DNA of 23,688 nucleotides from DASQPR01 sp035713725 (lineage in GTDB: Bacteria; Actinomycetota; Actinomycetes; Mycobacteriales; Micromonosporaceae): assembly GCA_035713725.1 (NCBI GenBank), contig DASTMZ010000151.1, positions 1-23,688 on the forward strand. Direction: 5' to 3'. The first letter of the stretch is position 1; the number at the start of each line of letters is the position of its first letter. The notes beneath the pieces are model-generated. The model worked only from the letters and a program-made list of their open reading frames with translations. It was not told where the DNA came from and did no database searches. Made by a program: the position numbers and the translations under genes. Below, piece after piece: positions 7,617-14,355 of the stretch.

Positions 7617-8102
7617 TCAGTCGCTCGAATCCAATTCCTGTCGTCGGCCGAGCACGATGGCGCCGCAGACCGCGGCCAGCGCGGCGCCGCCGCCACCCAG
7701 CACAGCGGCGGTCATGGCGGCACCAGAGGTAGGCGAGTCGACCGTCTCGCGATGGGACGCGATGCGGACCCGTACCGTCCCGGAGTCGCCGTTGGAACAC
7801 GTCATCTGGACGTCATGTGGCCCCGGCGCGACGTTGCGCGGGATGTCAAGCGTGAGCGAGAAGTGGCCCGCGCTTGTGGCGTCCATCGGATAGTCGCGGG
7901 CGAGCCCGAGGTAGGTGCCGCTCAGCATGGCGGAGGTCGCAGATGTGCCGCACATGATGCGGAACGTGGCCGTACCGCCGAGCCGGACCGGGTCCGGGTT
8001 CGCGGATGACACGGCGGCGCTCGCCGCCGCCGGTGTGAGGAGAGCCGCTACCGAAGCGGCGAACGAGATGGCGGCCACCGCTGGCAGACGTGCCCGACGC
8101 AT
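7617..8102 (-). CDS. Secreted, C-terminally membrane-anchored protein
   Basis: This protein has 161 residues. A signal peptide (MRRARLPAV then a hydrophobic stretch, likely cut after ASA near residue 29) leads to a small beta-rich domain (about 33-118) with two cysteines, C51 and C102, that could form a disulfide. A C-terminal hydrophobic helix (about 128-152) then ends in GRRQ, like a stop-transfer anchor. No LPXTG motif is present, so sortase anchoring is not indicated. ATG 8102 was chosen over an upstream start (8144) because the signal peptide begins exactly there and GGAG lies 10 bases upstream. It is first in the tightly packed set with the small membrane, ACT and def genes. Function unknown; an Ig-like fold is a guess. 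Confidence 0.75.
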   Translation of the reverse strand: MRRARLPAVAAISFAASVAALLTPAAASAAVSSANPDPVRLGGTATFRIMCGTSATSAMLSGTYLGLARDYPMDATSAGHFSLTLDIPRNVAPGPHDVQMTCSNGDSGTVRVRIASHRETVDSPTSGAAMTAAVLGGGGAALAAVCGAIVLGRRQELDSSD

Positions 8103-8508
8103 GTCGCAAAAACTCCAACCTCGCCGCCGGTCGGCGGCGACCACACCTGGTCAAGTCCGAGAGTAGGAGCCGATCCGCCACCACTTGCCGGAACCGGAAA
8201 GTTGCCGCTGCGAATCCGACGTCGACTCGGTGCATGGCGTTCGGGCGGCGGCGACCAGCGAAGTCGACGCATCGATAGCGCTCGCTCTACGGCTCGACTT
8301 CGCCACTTTGGTGGGCGTCACGGCACTGGCAAGGCTGGTAGATCGCTGTGCGCGGGTTATCCGGCCGGCCCACCTGGCTGGCCGCGATGACCTGCGGAAA
8401 CGCCGTACCGATGGTGATCGTTCGACGGCACACCATGATCCAGGACTTTCAGTTACCTCAGAGCCATCTCCCAGCGGGACTCGGTGACTCGCGCGCCACA
8501 GTCAAGTC
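8103..8508. other. 406-bp divergent intergenic region with two inverted repeats
   Basis: This gap separates the secreted-protein operon (minus) from the HtrA-type protease (plus) and should hold both promoters; I found no convincing -35/-10 pair. Near the minus-strand start, TCGCCGCCG (8121-8129) and CGGCGGCGA (8132-8140) form 9-bp perfect arms with a 2-base loop, just upstream of the GGAG ribosome binding site. CGGCCGGCC (8362-8370) and GGCTGGCCG (8376-8384) pair at 8 of 9 positions, about 125 bp before the protease. Short open frames here look non-coding. Confidence 0.5.
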
Positions 8509-9549
8509 ATGAGCAGCTACCAGGACCCGAACCAGCCAGCAACCGACGCCACGACATGGTGGGCGATGTCGCCCGCACCTTCGGACCCGGCCGGTGCCGG
8601 CTCTGCCGGATCGAGCAGCTCTGCCGGATACGGCGGCGATGCCGGCGCTGCGAGGCCGGCGGCGATCCTGCCGCCGAACGCGGTCGCATCGCTACCGCAT
8701 GCGGACGAACGGGTGCCGCATCCGGCTGCGCAGCGGCCGCGGCCACGTCGAGTGCGCCGACTCATGGTGGCCGGCGTCGCGGCGGTCGTACTCGCCGCCG
8801 GCGGTGGCATCGCGGGCGCCGCCGGAATGCACGCGCTCGACCATGGGTACGCCACCACGACCGCGACCGGCGCACCGGTGCAGTCCGTCGCGAACGCCAC
8901 CTCGATCGCGGACGTGGTCGCGGCGGTTGACCAAGAGGTCGTGTCCATCACGGTGCAGGGACAGCAGGTCGCCGACGAAGGCTCCGGCGTCGTGGTGTCG
9001 AGCGACGGCCTGATCCTGACGAACAATCACGTGATCGCGGCGGCGCAGTCGGGTGGCACGATCCAGGTCACGTTCACGAATGGCAAAACGGTCAACGCGT
9101 CGATCGTCAAGGCGGACGCGAACGAGGATCTCGCGCTCATCCAGGCAAGCGGTGTCTCGGGGCTCCACGCGGCGACGTTCGGCAACAGCGACAATCTGCA
9201 GATCGGTGACACCGTCATCGCCATCGGCAACGAGCTCGGATTGTCCAACAGCGTGAGCGCGGGCATCGTCAGCGCGCTGCATCGCCAGGTCTCGGTCGGC
9301 GGCGACAACTCGGGTGGGCTCGGCCGCGCCGCACAGACCGGCACCACGTATAACGACGCGATCCAGACCGACGCCTCGACGAACCAGGGCGACTCTGGTG
9401 GCGCGCTATTCAACGTCTCCGGTCAGGTGGTCGGCATCAACAGCGCGATCGCGACCGCGTCCGACGGCGGCACCGGAAGCGTCGGCATCGGATTCGCCAT
9501 CTCCAGCAACACCGCGGCGAAGTTCATCGCGAGCGCGGCGCACACGTGA
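8509..9549 (+). CDS. HtrA/DegP-like trypsin-type serine protease without PDZ domain
   Basis: This 346-residue S1C-type protease has a disordered Ala/Ser/Pro-rich cytoplasmic N-terminus (1-80), a membrane anchor at about 85-107 preceded by RPRPRRVRR, and an extracytoplasmic protease domain (about 130-345). The catalytic triad is intact: H174 in TNNHVI, D207 in NEDLALI, S296 in GDSGGAL. The protein ends right after the protease fold (GIGFAISSNTAAKF), whereas most DegP/PepD-type proteins carry one or two PDZ domains. It presumably degrades or trims envelope proteins. ATG 8509 has no clear Shine-Dalgarno upstream, so a leaderless or weakly initiated mRNA is possible. Family call is firm. Confidence 0.93.
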   Translation: MSSYQDPNQPATDATTWWAMSPAPSDPAGAGSAGSSSSAGYGGDAGAARPAAILPPNAVASLPHADERVPHPAAQRPRPRRVRRLMVAGVAAVVLAAGGGIAGAAGMHALDHGYATTTATGAPVQSVANATSIADVVAAVDQEVVSITVQGQQVADEGSGVVVSSDGLILTNNHVIAAAQSGGTIQVTFTNGKTVNASIVKADANEDLALIQASGVSGLHAATFGNSDNLQIGDTVIAIGNELGLSNSVSAGIVSALHRQVSVGGDNSGGLGRAAQTGTTYNDAIQTDASTNQGDSGGALFNVSGQVVGINSAIATASDGGTGSVGIGFAISSNTAAKFIASAAHT

Positions 9550-9579
9550 CGTACGCCCGGTTGGCGTAGCGTCGCACCC

Positions 9580-9981
9580 GTGCCGTCACGCCAACCGGAT
9601 CCCGACTCGCTCGTCGTCCGGGTTCGCCAGATCTGTCTCGCGCTTCCGGAGGTCACCGAGCGACCAAGTCACGGCGCGCCAACGTGGTTCGTCCGCGATG
9701 CGAAGTCGTTCCTGACGATCTGGGCGTACGGGCACCACGAGAACGACTATCCGCACCTGTGGTCCGCCGCGCCGCCCGGCGTACAGCAAGAGCTGATCGC
9801 GGCCGACCCGGACCGGTACGAATACCCGAAGTACGTCGGCCACCGCGGCTGGGTGGGCGTACGCCTCGACCGACCGGTGAAGTGGGACGAGCTGGCCGAG
9901 ATCATCGAGGACGGGTACCGGACCGTGGCACCGAAGCGGCTCATCGCGGAGCTCGATGCGCGCCGCCCCGGTGTCGGGTAA
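9580..9981 (+). CDS. YjbR/MmcQ-family protein
   Basis: This 133-residue protein shows the YjbR/MmcQ pattern: an early LALPEVTERPSHGAPTWFV stretch, then FLTIW, WSAAPPGVQQELIAADPDRY, PKYVGHRGWVGVRLD, and a C-terminal helix ending KRLIAEL. The family adopts a CyaY-like fold often annotated as a putative DNA-binding protein, and its biochemical role is not established. The start is GTG 9580, 30 bp after the protease stop, with no strong ribosome binding site. The short gaps on both sides suggest co-transcription with the protease and antiporter genes. Confidence 0.87.
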   Translation: MPSRQPDPDSLVVRVRQICLALPEVTERPSHGAPTWFVRDAKSFLTIWAYGHHENDYPHLWSAAPPGVQQELIAADPDRYEYPKYVGHRGWVGVRLDRPVKWDELAEIIEDGYRTVAPKRLIAELDARRPGVG

Positions 9982-10019
9982 CGACTCTCGCGTCCTGATC
10001 ACGCCGCTAGGGTGACGCC

Positions 10020-11225
10020 ATGGCAGACGTCACCTCGTACGCGTGGATCCTCCTCGCGGCGTCGCTGGCGTTCCTGCTCGCGGTGGCGTCCAGCCGCCTG
10101 TCCGCCTGGTTGCGCGTCCCGGCGCCGGCGCTATTCCTGGTCGGCGCCGCGATCGCGTCGAACGTGGTGCCGTCGCTCGCCGGCATCTCTACCCACACAG
10201 TCGAACGCATCGTGACGGTCGCCCTCGTCGTCATTTTGTTTGACGGTGGCATGCACATCGGGTGGCGGCGCCTGCGATCCGCGGCCGGCGCGGTCGTCTG
10301 GCTCGGCGTCGCCGGCACCGTCGTGGCGGCCGGCGGCATCGCGCTGGCCGCGCACCTGATCTTCCGGCTCGGCTGGCATGAGTCGCTGCTGATCGGCACG
10401 GCGCTCGCGCCGACCGACCCGGCTGTGGTCTTTTCCGTGCTCGGCGGCCGCGAGGTCGGCGGCCGTGCCGGAGTGCTGCTCGAGGGGGAGTCCGGCGCGA
10501 ACGACCCGGTCGGCATCGCGCTCATGGTGGCGTTACTCGGCGCGCATGGCAGCGGTGGGTCCGCATTCGTGGCCGGCCTGCTGACGTTCACGCTCCAGAT
10601 GGTGGTCGGTGCCGCGATCGGCATCGCGGCCGGCTTCGCACTGCGATACCTGCTGCGGGTACGGCTGCCGAACGAGGGCCTCTACGCATTACGCGCGCTG
10701 GCCTGTGCGCTCGCGGTCTACGCCGTTGCAACCGTCGCACACGGCTCCGGCTTCCTCGCCGTACTGATTGCGGGTGTCCTCGTCGGCGACGAAACGCTGC
10801 CCTACCGCGCAGAGGTTCGCGGCTTCAGCGGATCGCTCGCGAGCCTCGCCGAGATCGTTGCGTTCGTGGTGCTCGGTTTCACCGTCGACCTCACGACGCT
10901 CGGACCGCTGAACGTCTGGGCGATCGGCCTGGTGCTGGCCGTGTTGCTCGCGTTCGTGATCCGACCGGTGCTCGGTGGGCTGGTGCTGTGGCCGATCCGG
11001 CTGACTCGAGGCGAACGCCTGTTCGTGCTCTGGAGCGGGCTCAAGGGCGCGGTGCCGATCCTGCTCGGGCTGTTCGTTGTCACGGCCGGTGCCGCGCATG
11101 CCGCGCAGGTGTACGGCATTGTCTTCATCGTCGTGGCGTTCTCGGTGATCGTGCAGGGCGGCCTCGTACCAGCCGTTGCGGCCCGCCTAGGGGTGCCGCT
11201 AACGGAAATCCCACCCGATGACTGA
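10020..11225 (+). CDS. CPA1-type Na+/H+ antiporter
   Basis: This is an integral membrane protein of 401 residues with about 12 hydrophobic segments and very little outside them. The CPA1 hallmarks are present: LFDGGMHI (about 73-80), APTDPAVVFS (130-139, unwound helix 4) and GESGANDPVGIAL (156-168), where D162 of the Asn-Asp pair is the expected ion-binding residue. It resembles NhaP2/CvrA-type K+/Na+:H+ antiporters but ends soon after the last helix, so it lacks the cytoplasmic RCK_C/TrkA-C or CorC_HlyC regulatory domains seen in many relatives. It would extrude Na+ or K+ in exchange for protons. ATG 10020 lies 38 bp after the YjbR gene. Confidence 0.93.
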   Translation: MADVTSYAWILLAASLAFLLAVASSRLSAWLRVPAPALFLVGAAIASNVVPSLAGISTHTVERIVTVALVVILFDGGMHIGWRRLRSAAGAVVWLGVAGTVVAAGGIALAAHLIFRLGWHESLLIGTALAPTDPAVVFSVLGGREVGGRAGVLLEGESGANDPVGIALMVALLGAHGSGGSAFVAGLLTFTLQMVVGAAIGIAAGFALRYLLRVRLPNEGLYALRALACALAVYAVATVAHGSGFLAVLIAGVLVGDETLPYRAEVRGFSGSLASLAEIVAFVVLGFTVDLTTLGPLNVWAIGLVLAVLLAFVIRPVLGGLVLWPIRLTRGERLFVLWSGLKGAVPILLGLFVVTAGAAHAAQVYGIVFIVVAFSVIVQGGLVPAVAARLGVPLTEIPPDD

Positions 11226-11237
11226 TTTCTAGCTAAA

Positions 11238-11260
11238 GCGCCTGGACCTCCGGTCGGCGC
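11238..11260. terminator. Candidate hairpin terminator after the antiporter gene
   Basis: GCGCC (11238-11242), a TG bulge, and GACC (11245-11248) pair with GGTC and GGCGC (11252-11260) around a 3-base loop: nine base pairs starting 12 bases after the stop. The site lies between convergent genes. There is no T-run, which is common for actinobacterial terminators. Confidence 0.4.
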
Positions 11261-11304
11261 ACCGTCCCTCCAAGTGGTACGGCGAGCGTGCTCGGGTACT
11301 CGGG

Positions 11305-12084
11305 CTATGAAAGGTCGGACGAGGCCTTTGCGATCAGCGCGATCTCGGCGCGCTTCGGCATCAGGCGCGAGGTGAGCACGCTCGAGACCTTCATCAACCT
11401 GCCGGGTACGACACGCGGACCGTGGCCGAGCGCGCGAAGTGCCGCCTCGGCGACCACGTCCGGCGCGACGGTGCCCGGCGCGCGACGCTGCTTCGCTTGC
11501 GCCAAGCCAGGTGTGGACACCGCGCCGGCCAGGCAGGCCACCACCTCGAGGCCGGTGCCACGCAACTCCGCCCACAACCCTTCGGCGAGCACCGCACCGA
11601 ACGCCTTCGTGGCGGCGTAGGTGGTGATGCCGGGTGAGCCTTGTTGCCCGGCGAGCGACGACATCACGATGATGCCGCCGCGGCCGCGCTCGACCATCGC
11701 CGGCGCAAAGCGGTGTATGAGCCGCACCGGCGTTACGCAGTTCAACGTGATGGCACGGACGAGATGCGCCTCGTCGCGATCCAGAAACCGTCCGATCGGC
11801 GCGTACGCCGCGTTGACGACCACGAGCCCCACCTCGAGGCCCGCGCACGCGGCGGTCAACTCGTCGACACCGTCCTCGCTGGAGAGGTCCACCGCGACCG
11901 GTCGAGCGTCGACGTGATGCGACTCCCGCAGCCGGGAGGCAAGCGAATCCAGCGGCGCCGGACGGCGAGCGGCCAGCACGACGTTGATGCCGTCTCGGGC
12001 GAGCGCCGTGGCGAACGCGGCACCGATGCCCTCGGACGCACCGGCGACCACTGCCCACGGTCCGTACCGGCGCGGGTTCGTCAT
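11305..12084 (-). CDS. Short-chain dehydrogenase/reductase (SDR)
   Basis: This classical SDR has 259 residues: cofactor loop AGASEGIGAAFA (about 14-25), AARR after beta-2 (suggesting NADP preference), NAAY at about 91-94, the catalytic Ser in MSSLAG (about 142-143), and Y156-x3-K160 in YAATK. It is a short-chain oxidoreductase of unknown substrate. The LLMP-like C-terminus (SRLMPKRAEIAL) resembles SDRs of lipid or steroid-type substrates, but that is weak evidence. ATG 12084 overlaps the upstream EXPERA gene's stop (ATGA), so the two are co-translated. A longer open frame upstream to 12954 is antisense noise. Confidence 0.92.
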   Translation of the reverse strand: MTNPRRYGPWAVVAGASEGIGAAFATALARDGINVVLAARRPAPLDSLASRLRESHHVDARPVAVDLSSEDGVDELTAACAGLEVGLVVVNAAYAPIGRFLDRDEAHLVRAITLNCVTPVRLIHRFAPAMVERGRGGIIVMSSLAGQQGSPGITTYAATKAFGAVLAEGLWAELRGTGLEVVACLAGAVSTPGLAQAKQRRAPGTVAPDVVAEAALRALGHGPRVVPGRLMKVSSVLTSRLMPKRAEIALIAKASSDLS

Positions 12085-12656
12085 GCCGTGGCCTCGGCGG
12101 TCGCGATTGGCTCGGGTGTCGCATCGGCCGGCCGCTCGGCAGTGAACGGGTGGTCGCGCGCCAAGCGCGCGATCACCGCGACCGGCAGCAGCCCCCACGG
12201 AAGGTTCGCGCCGAGCACCATCGCGAAATGAGGTGTCGCGTAAACGCCGGCGCGCTCCTCGAAGAGGATCATCGCGACGTTCGCCATCATCACGCCGGAC
12301 CAGACCAAGGCCGGTACCCGGATCCAATCGCGGCCGCGGACAAACGCGTAGATGGCGGCCGCGTAGAACGGGCCGAACGCTACGACGTCGATCCAGATCG
12401 TCATGCGGAAGAACGCCGGACGCGCCATGAGCAACGGATCCCAATGGTTGCCGTACCAGTGCACCAGGTCCACGATCGGCGCCGGCGGCCAGGCCGGATA
12501 GGCCGTCATGTGCGTCGCGTTCGCCACCGTCAGTTGCTCGATGTCGAAGAAATACGTGATGAACCCGAGGTTCAGCACGAAGAACGCGATGAACACGATG
12601 TCGACGCGGCGCCGGCGCAGCGGGCGGGGGACACGGTCGCTCAGCAAGACGATCAC
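12081..12656 (-). CDS. EXPERA-domain (TMEM97/emopamil-binding-like) membrane protein
   Basis: This 191-residue protein has four hydrophobic segments (about 19-36, 84-106, 113-133, 145-164). The order and motifs fit the EXPERA family: an early helix followed by an acidic FFDIE, YGNHWDPLLMARP, then RMTIWIDVVAFGPFY, and a last helix with ANLPWGLLPV. Eukaryotic members are sterol isomerases or the sigma-2 receptor; the bacterial role is unknown. It is coupled by 4 bases to the SDR gene, consistent with a shared lipid-type substrate (inference). The start is the GTG at 12656, which lies inside a long inverted repeat and right after GCGAG; TTG 12647 is an alternative. The fold is likely, the function open. 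Confidence 0.78.
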   Translation of the reverse strand: MIVLLSDRVPRPLRRRRVDIVFIAFFVLNLGFITYFFDIEQLTVANATHMTAYPAWPPAPIVDLVHWYGNHWDPLLMARPAFFRMTIWIDVVAFGPFYAAAIYAFVRGRDWIRVPALVWSGVMMANVAMILFEERAGVYATPHFAMVLGANLPWGLLPVAVIARLARDHPFTAERPADATPEPIATAEATA

Positions 12657-12716
12657 CTCGCGAAAGACTGTCGCATGGCCGAGATCTCGGGCGACAGACC
12701 CTTCGCGAGGTGATCG
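12650..12716 (-). promoter_or_regulatory. 67-bp interrupted palindrome covering the EXPERA gene start
   Basis: The 15-base arms 12650-12664 and 12702-12716 are perfect complements. An internal mismatch (3 bases on the left, 4 on the right) follows, then a 7-bp inner stem (12668-12674 with 12691-12697). The apical 16 bases contain the perfect 12-base palindrome CCGAGATCTCGG (12679-12690). In minus-strand mRNA this puts the GTG start (12654-12656) and the preceding GCGAG inside the 3' arm of the stem. It could be an RNA switch, an operator, or a terminator for the upstream ssgB-like gene. The structure is seen directly; the role is inferred. Confidence 0.7.
12653..12676 (-). CDS. Possible 7-codon upstream leader ORF
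   Basis: ATG 12676 opens a 7-codon frame (MRQSFAR) ending in TGA at 12653-12655, which overlaps the EXPERA GTG start as GTGA. Its ATG sits at the edge of the apical loop of the palindrome, so its translation would melt the 3' arm and expose the downstream start. No good Shine-Dalgarno precedes it, only GAGATCTCGG. Speculative. Confidence 0.25.
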   Translation of the reverse strand: MRQSFAR

Positions 12717-12737
12717 TGTAGTTCGTACGTGCGGCGG

Positions 12738-12759
12738 CGCGTCGCGATCGCGCGACGCG
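12738..12759 (-). terminator. Candidate terminator hairpin of the ssgB-like gene
   Basis: CGCGTCGCG (12738-12746) and CGCGACGCG (12751-12759) are perfect 9-bp arms with a 4-base loop ATCG, five bases beyond the ssgB-like TAA. No T-tract follows, as is usual in high-GC actinobacteria. Confidence 0.6.
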
Positions 12760-12764
12760 ATGTC

Positions 12765-13196
12765 TTACCGACCGGCGAGCAGACGTGTCACCGCGGCGTC
12801 CACGTCGAGGTGGTCGGCCTCGCGGCCGCGCGGTACGACGACGTACGTACGGCGCAGGAAGCGTACGAGGACGCTGCGCGGCACCTCGAACAGCGCGTTG
12901 CCGTCCGGCGACGAGAGCGCGAGCGCGACGAACTCGCCACGCGGCGTGTTCCACGGCCAGACGCGGACGTCCCCGATGCCGGCCGGCTCGTCGAGGCCGG
13001 TAACTAGCAGTTCACGAGCGAAGGACCAGCTGACCGCCTCGCCGCCGGCCGATTCCGCGTGGAACAGCACGTGCACGGCGTACGGGTCGGCTGGGTCATA
13101 GCGCAGGCTGGCCCGGACCGCGAGCGCGGTGGAATCCGGTGCGACCAACCGCAACGATGTCTCAACTTCCACCGTCGTCGGACGAATGGCACTCAT
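12765..13196 (-). CDS. ssgB: SsgA/SsgB-family sporulation and cell-division protein
   Basis: This 143-residue protein (MSAIRPTTVEVETSLRLV) carries the SALP signature: LRYDPADPYAVHVLFH (31-46), WSFARELLVTGLDEPAGIGDVRVWP (57-81), ALSSPDGNALFEVP (93-106), and a C-terminal FLRRTYVVVPRGRE. In Streptomyces SsgB localises with SsgA and recruits FtsZ to sporulation septa. Single-copy members in other actinobacteria are usually SsgB-like, hence the symbol, but SsgA-like paralogy cannot be excluded. ATG 13196 was chosen because GGGGGAG lies 8 bases upstream and homology starts there; the open frame continues upstream to 13415 without support. It is separated from the EXPERA gene by two hairpins and is divergent from the PGPGW gene. 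Confidence 0.9.
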   Translation of the reverse strand: MSAIRPTTVEVETSLRLVAPDSTALAVRASLRYDPADPYAVHVLFHAESAGGEAVSWSFARELLVTGLDEPAGIGDVRVWPWNTPRGEFVALALSSPDGNALFEVPRSVLVRFLRRTYVVVPRGREADHLDVDAAVTRLLAGR

Positions 13197-13474
13197 TGAC
13201 GTTTCTCCCCCCGGCACCGCCTGCGAGGTGCGTTTACCCCGCACTCCCATAGTCGAGTGACAGTGACTTGTCACGCTCCGCCATACGCTGATCTCACCCA
13301 GTAGTGGGATGGCTTGTCGGTTTACCTGCGACAACATCCGGAATATGGCTAAGATCCGGCGTTCCGCATCTGGACCGATTTCGCCCGGCGTCGGGTGGCT
13401 CAGACGTCGACTCACTCCCGTAACGTCGCCGGCGGCCCTCGGGTGACGGGTGTGAGCGCCCCGGAGGGAGACTT
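13197..13474. promoter_or_regulatory. Inverted-repeat-rich divergent control region of the ssgB-like gene
   Basis: Three inverted repeats are visible. GTGACAGTGACTTGTCAC (13257-13274) has outer arms GTGACA/TGTCAC and an inner GTGAC-TT-GTCAC. CCCA-GTAG-TGGG lies at 13297-13308. TTGTCG (13314-13319) pairs with CGACAA (13329-13334). A weaker GCACC/GGTGC pair (13214-13231) sits just upstream of the ssgB ribosome binding site. The GTnAC half-sites resemble those of BldD, which controls ssg genes in Streptomyces, but the spacing does not match the known box. No -10/-35 assignment is made. Confidence 0.45.
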
Positions 13475-13930
13475 ATGGCCGAGCGCCCGGCACGCGCCGA
13501 GGATTCGCAGGTCAAGGGGTCCGATTCACCGGATCATGAGAATCCGCCCGACGAGCCGTCACTCGGACGAGTTGACCGATTTCTCCAGCGCCGACGCCGT
13601 ACCGCGGCGGGTCGCCTCACCGTCCGGATCGTGATCACGGTGCTGGGTCTCGCCGTCATCGCGCTCGGCATCATCCTCCTGCCGCTGCCCGGGCCGGGAT
13701 GGGTGATCATCTTCGGCGGCTTAGCGCTGTGGTCGCTGGAATATGCGTGGGCGGCGCGATTGCGACGCTTCGCGATCCGCGAGGTGATGCGGTGGACGCG
13801 ATGGGTCGCGCGACAGCCGTGGTGGGCGCGGCTGCTGATCGCGACGGGCCTGCTGGTGCTGGTGGTCGCGATCATCGCCGGCAGCCTGCTGGTGAGTTTC
13901 GGCCCGGAGATCATCGACAAGGTGCGCTAG
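13475..13930 (+). CDS. PGPGW-motif transmembrane protein (TIGR02611 family)
   Basis: This 151-residue protein has a charged cytoplasmic N-terminus (1-48, ending RRRRTAAGR), a hydrophobic segment at about 49-70, the family signature LPLPGPGWVIIFGGLALWSLEYAWA (69-93, two halves of a re-entrant or second helix), an amphipathic basic stretch (about 95-117), and a last helix at about 118-142. It matches the actinobacterial TIGR02611/PGPGW membrane family, whose function is unknown. ATG 13475 is well placed after GGAGGGAG. It is divergent from the ssgB-like gene and is followed by the pterin dehydratase 59 bp downstream. Confidence 0.88.
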   Translation: MAERPARAEDSQVKGSDSPDHENPPDEPSLGRVDRFLQRRRRTAAGRLTVRIVITVLGLAVIALGIILLPLPGPGWVIIFGGLALWSLEYAWAARLRRFAIREVMRWTRWVARQPWWARLLIATGLLVLVVAIIAGSLLVSFGPEIIDKVR

Positions 13931-13989
13931 GGCGGTGGGAACCTGCGCGGTCGCCGGTCGCGCCGGTCGTGCGGCGGTAGGGTCGGCGC

Positions 13990-14286
13990 ATGGGTAAGCC
14001 ACTTGATGACGCTGCGATCAGCGCGGCGCTGGCCGATCTGCCGGACTGGAGTGGAGACTCGAACGCGTTGTCGCGTACCGCGTCGCTGCCCACGTTCCCG
14101 GCCGCGATCAGTGTCGTGGACAAGGTCGCGGTGGTCGCGGAGGAACTCGACCACCATCCGGACATCGACATCCGGTGGGCGACGTTGAAGTTCGAATTGT
14201 CCACGTACGACGCCGGCCACAAGGTGACCGAAAGCGATATCGCGCTCGCGCACCGCATCGACGCGATCCTGAACTCGGCGACCTAA
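13990..14286 (+). CDS. Pterin-4a-carbinolamine dehydratase
   Basis: This 98-residue single-domain enzyme (EC 4.2.1.96 family) dehydrates 4a-hydroxytetrahydropterin to the quinoid dihydropterin. The motif is complete: E51-x3-H55-H56-P57 (ELDHHPDIDIRW), W63, and H77 followed by D83 in YDAGHKVTESDIALAHRID. Bacteria with phenylalanine hydroxylase use it for pterin recycling; no hydroxylase gene is visible here, so the partner pathway is unknown. Length and start (ATG 13990) fit the family. It shares orientation and close spacing with the PGPGW and DUF1028 genes. Confidence 0.92.
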   Translation: MGKPLDDAAISAALADLPDWSGDSNALSRTASLPTFPAAISVVDKVAVVAEELDHHPDIDIRWATLKFELSTYDAGHKVTESDIALAHRIDAILNSAT

Positions 14287-14355
14287 TCCGGCGCGGGCCA
14301 TTCCGACGACCGTTGTAGGGTTCCGGCGGCCGGCGCGCTCGCCTACGTTGCGAAC

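Noticed and set aside
8185..8487. Short plus-strand open frames in the 8103-8508 gap
   Set aside because: They show no ribosome binding site, odd composition and no recognisable motifs; the region is better read as a divergent control region.
12085..12954. N-terminal extension of the SDR frame
   Set aside because: The extension is Arg-rich and overlaps the EXPERA and ssgB-like genes; the ATGA overlap and Rossmann motif fix the start at 12084.
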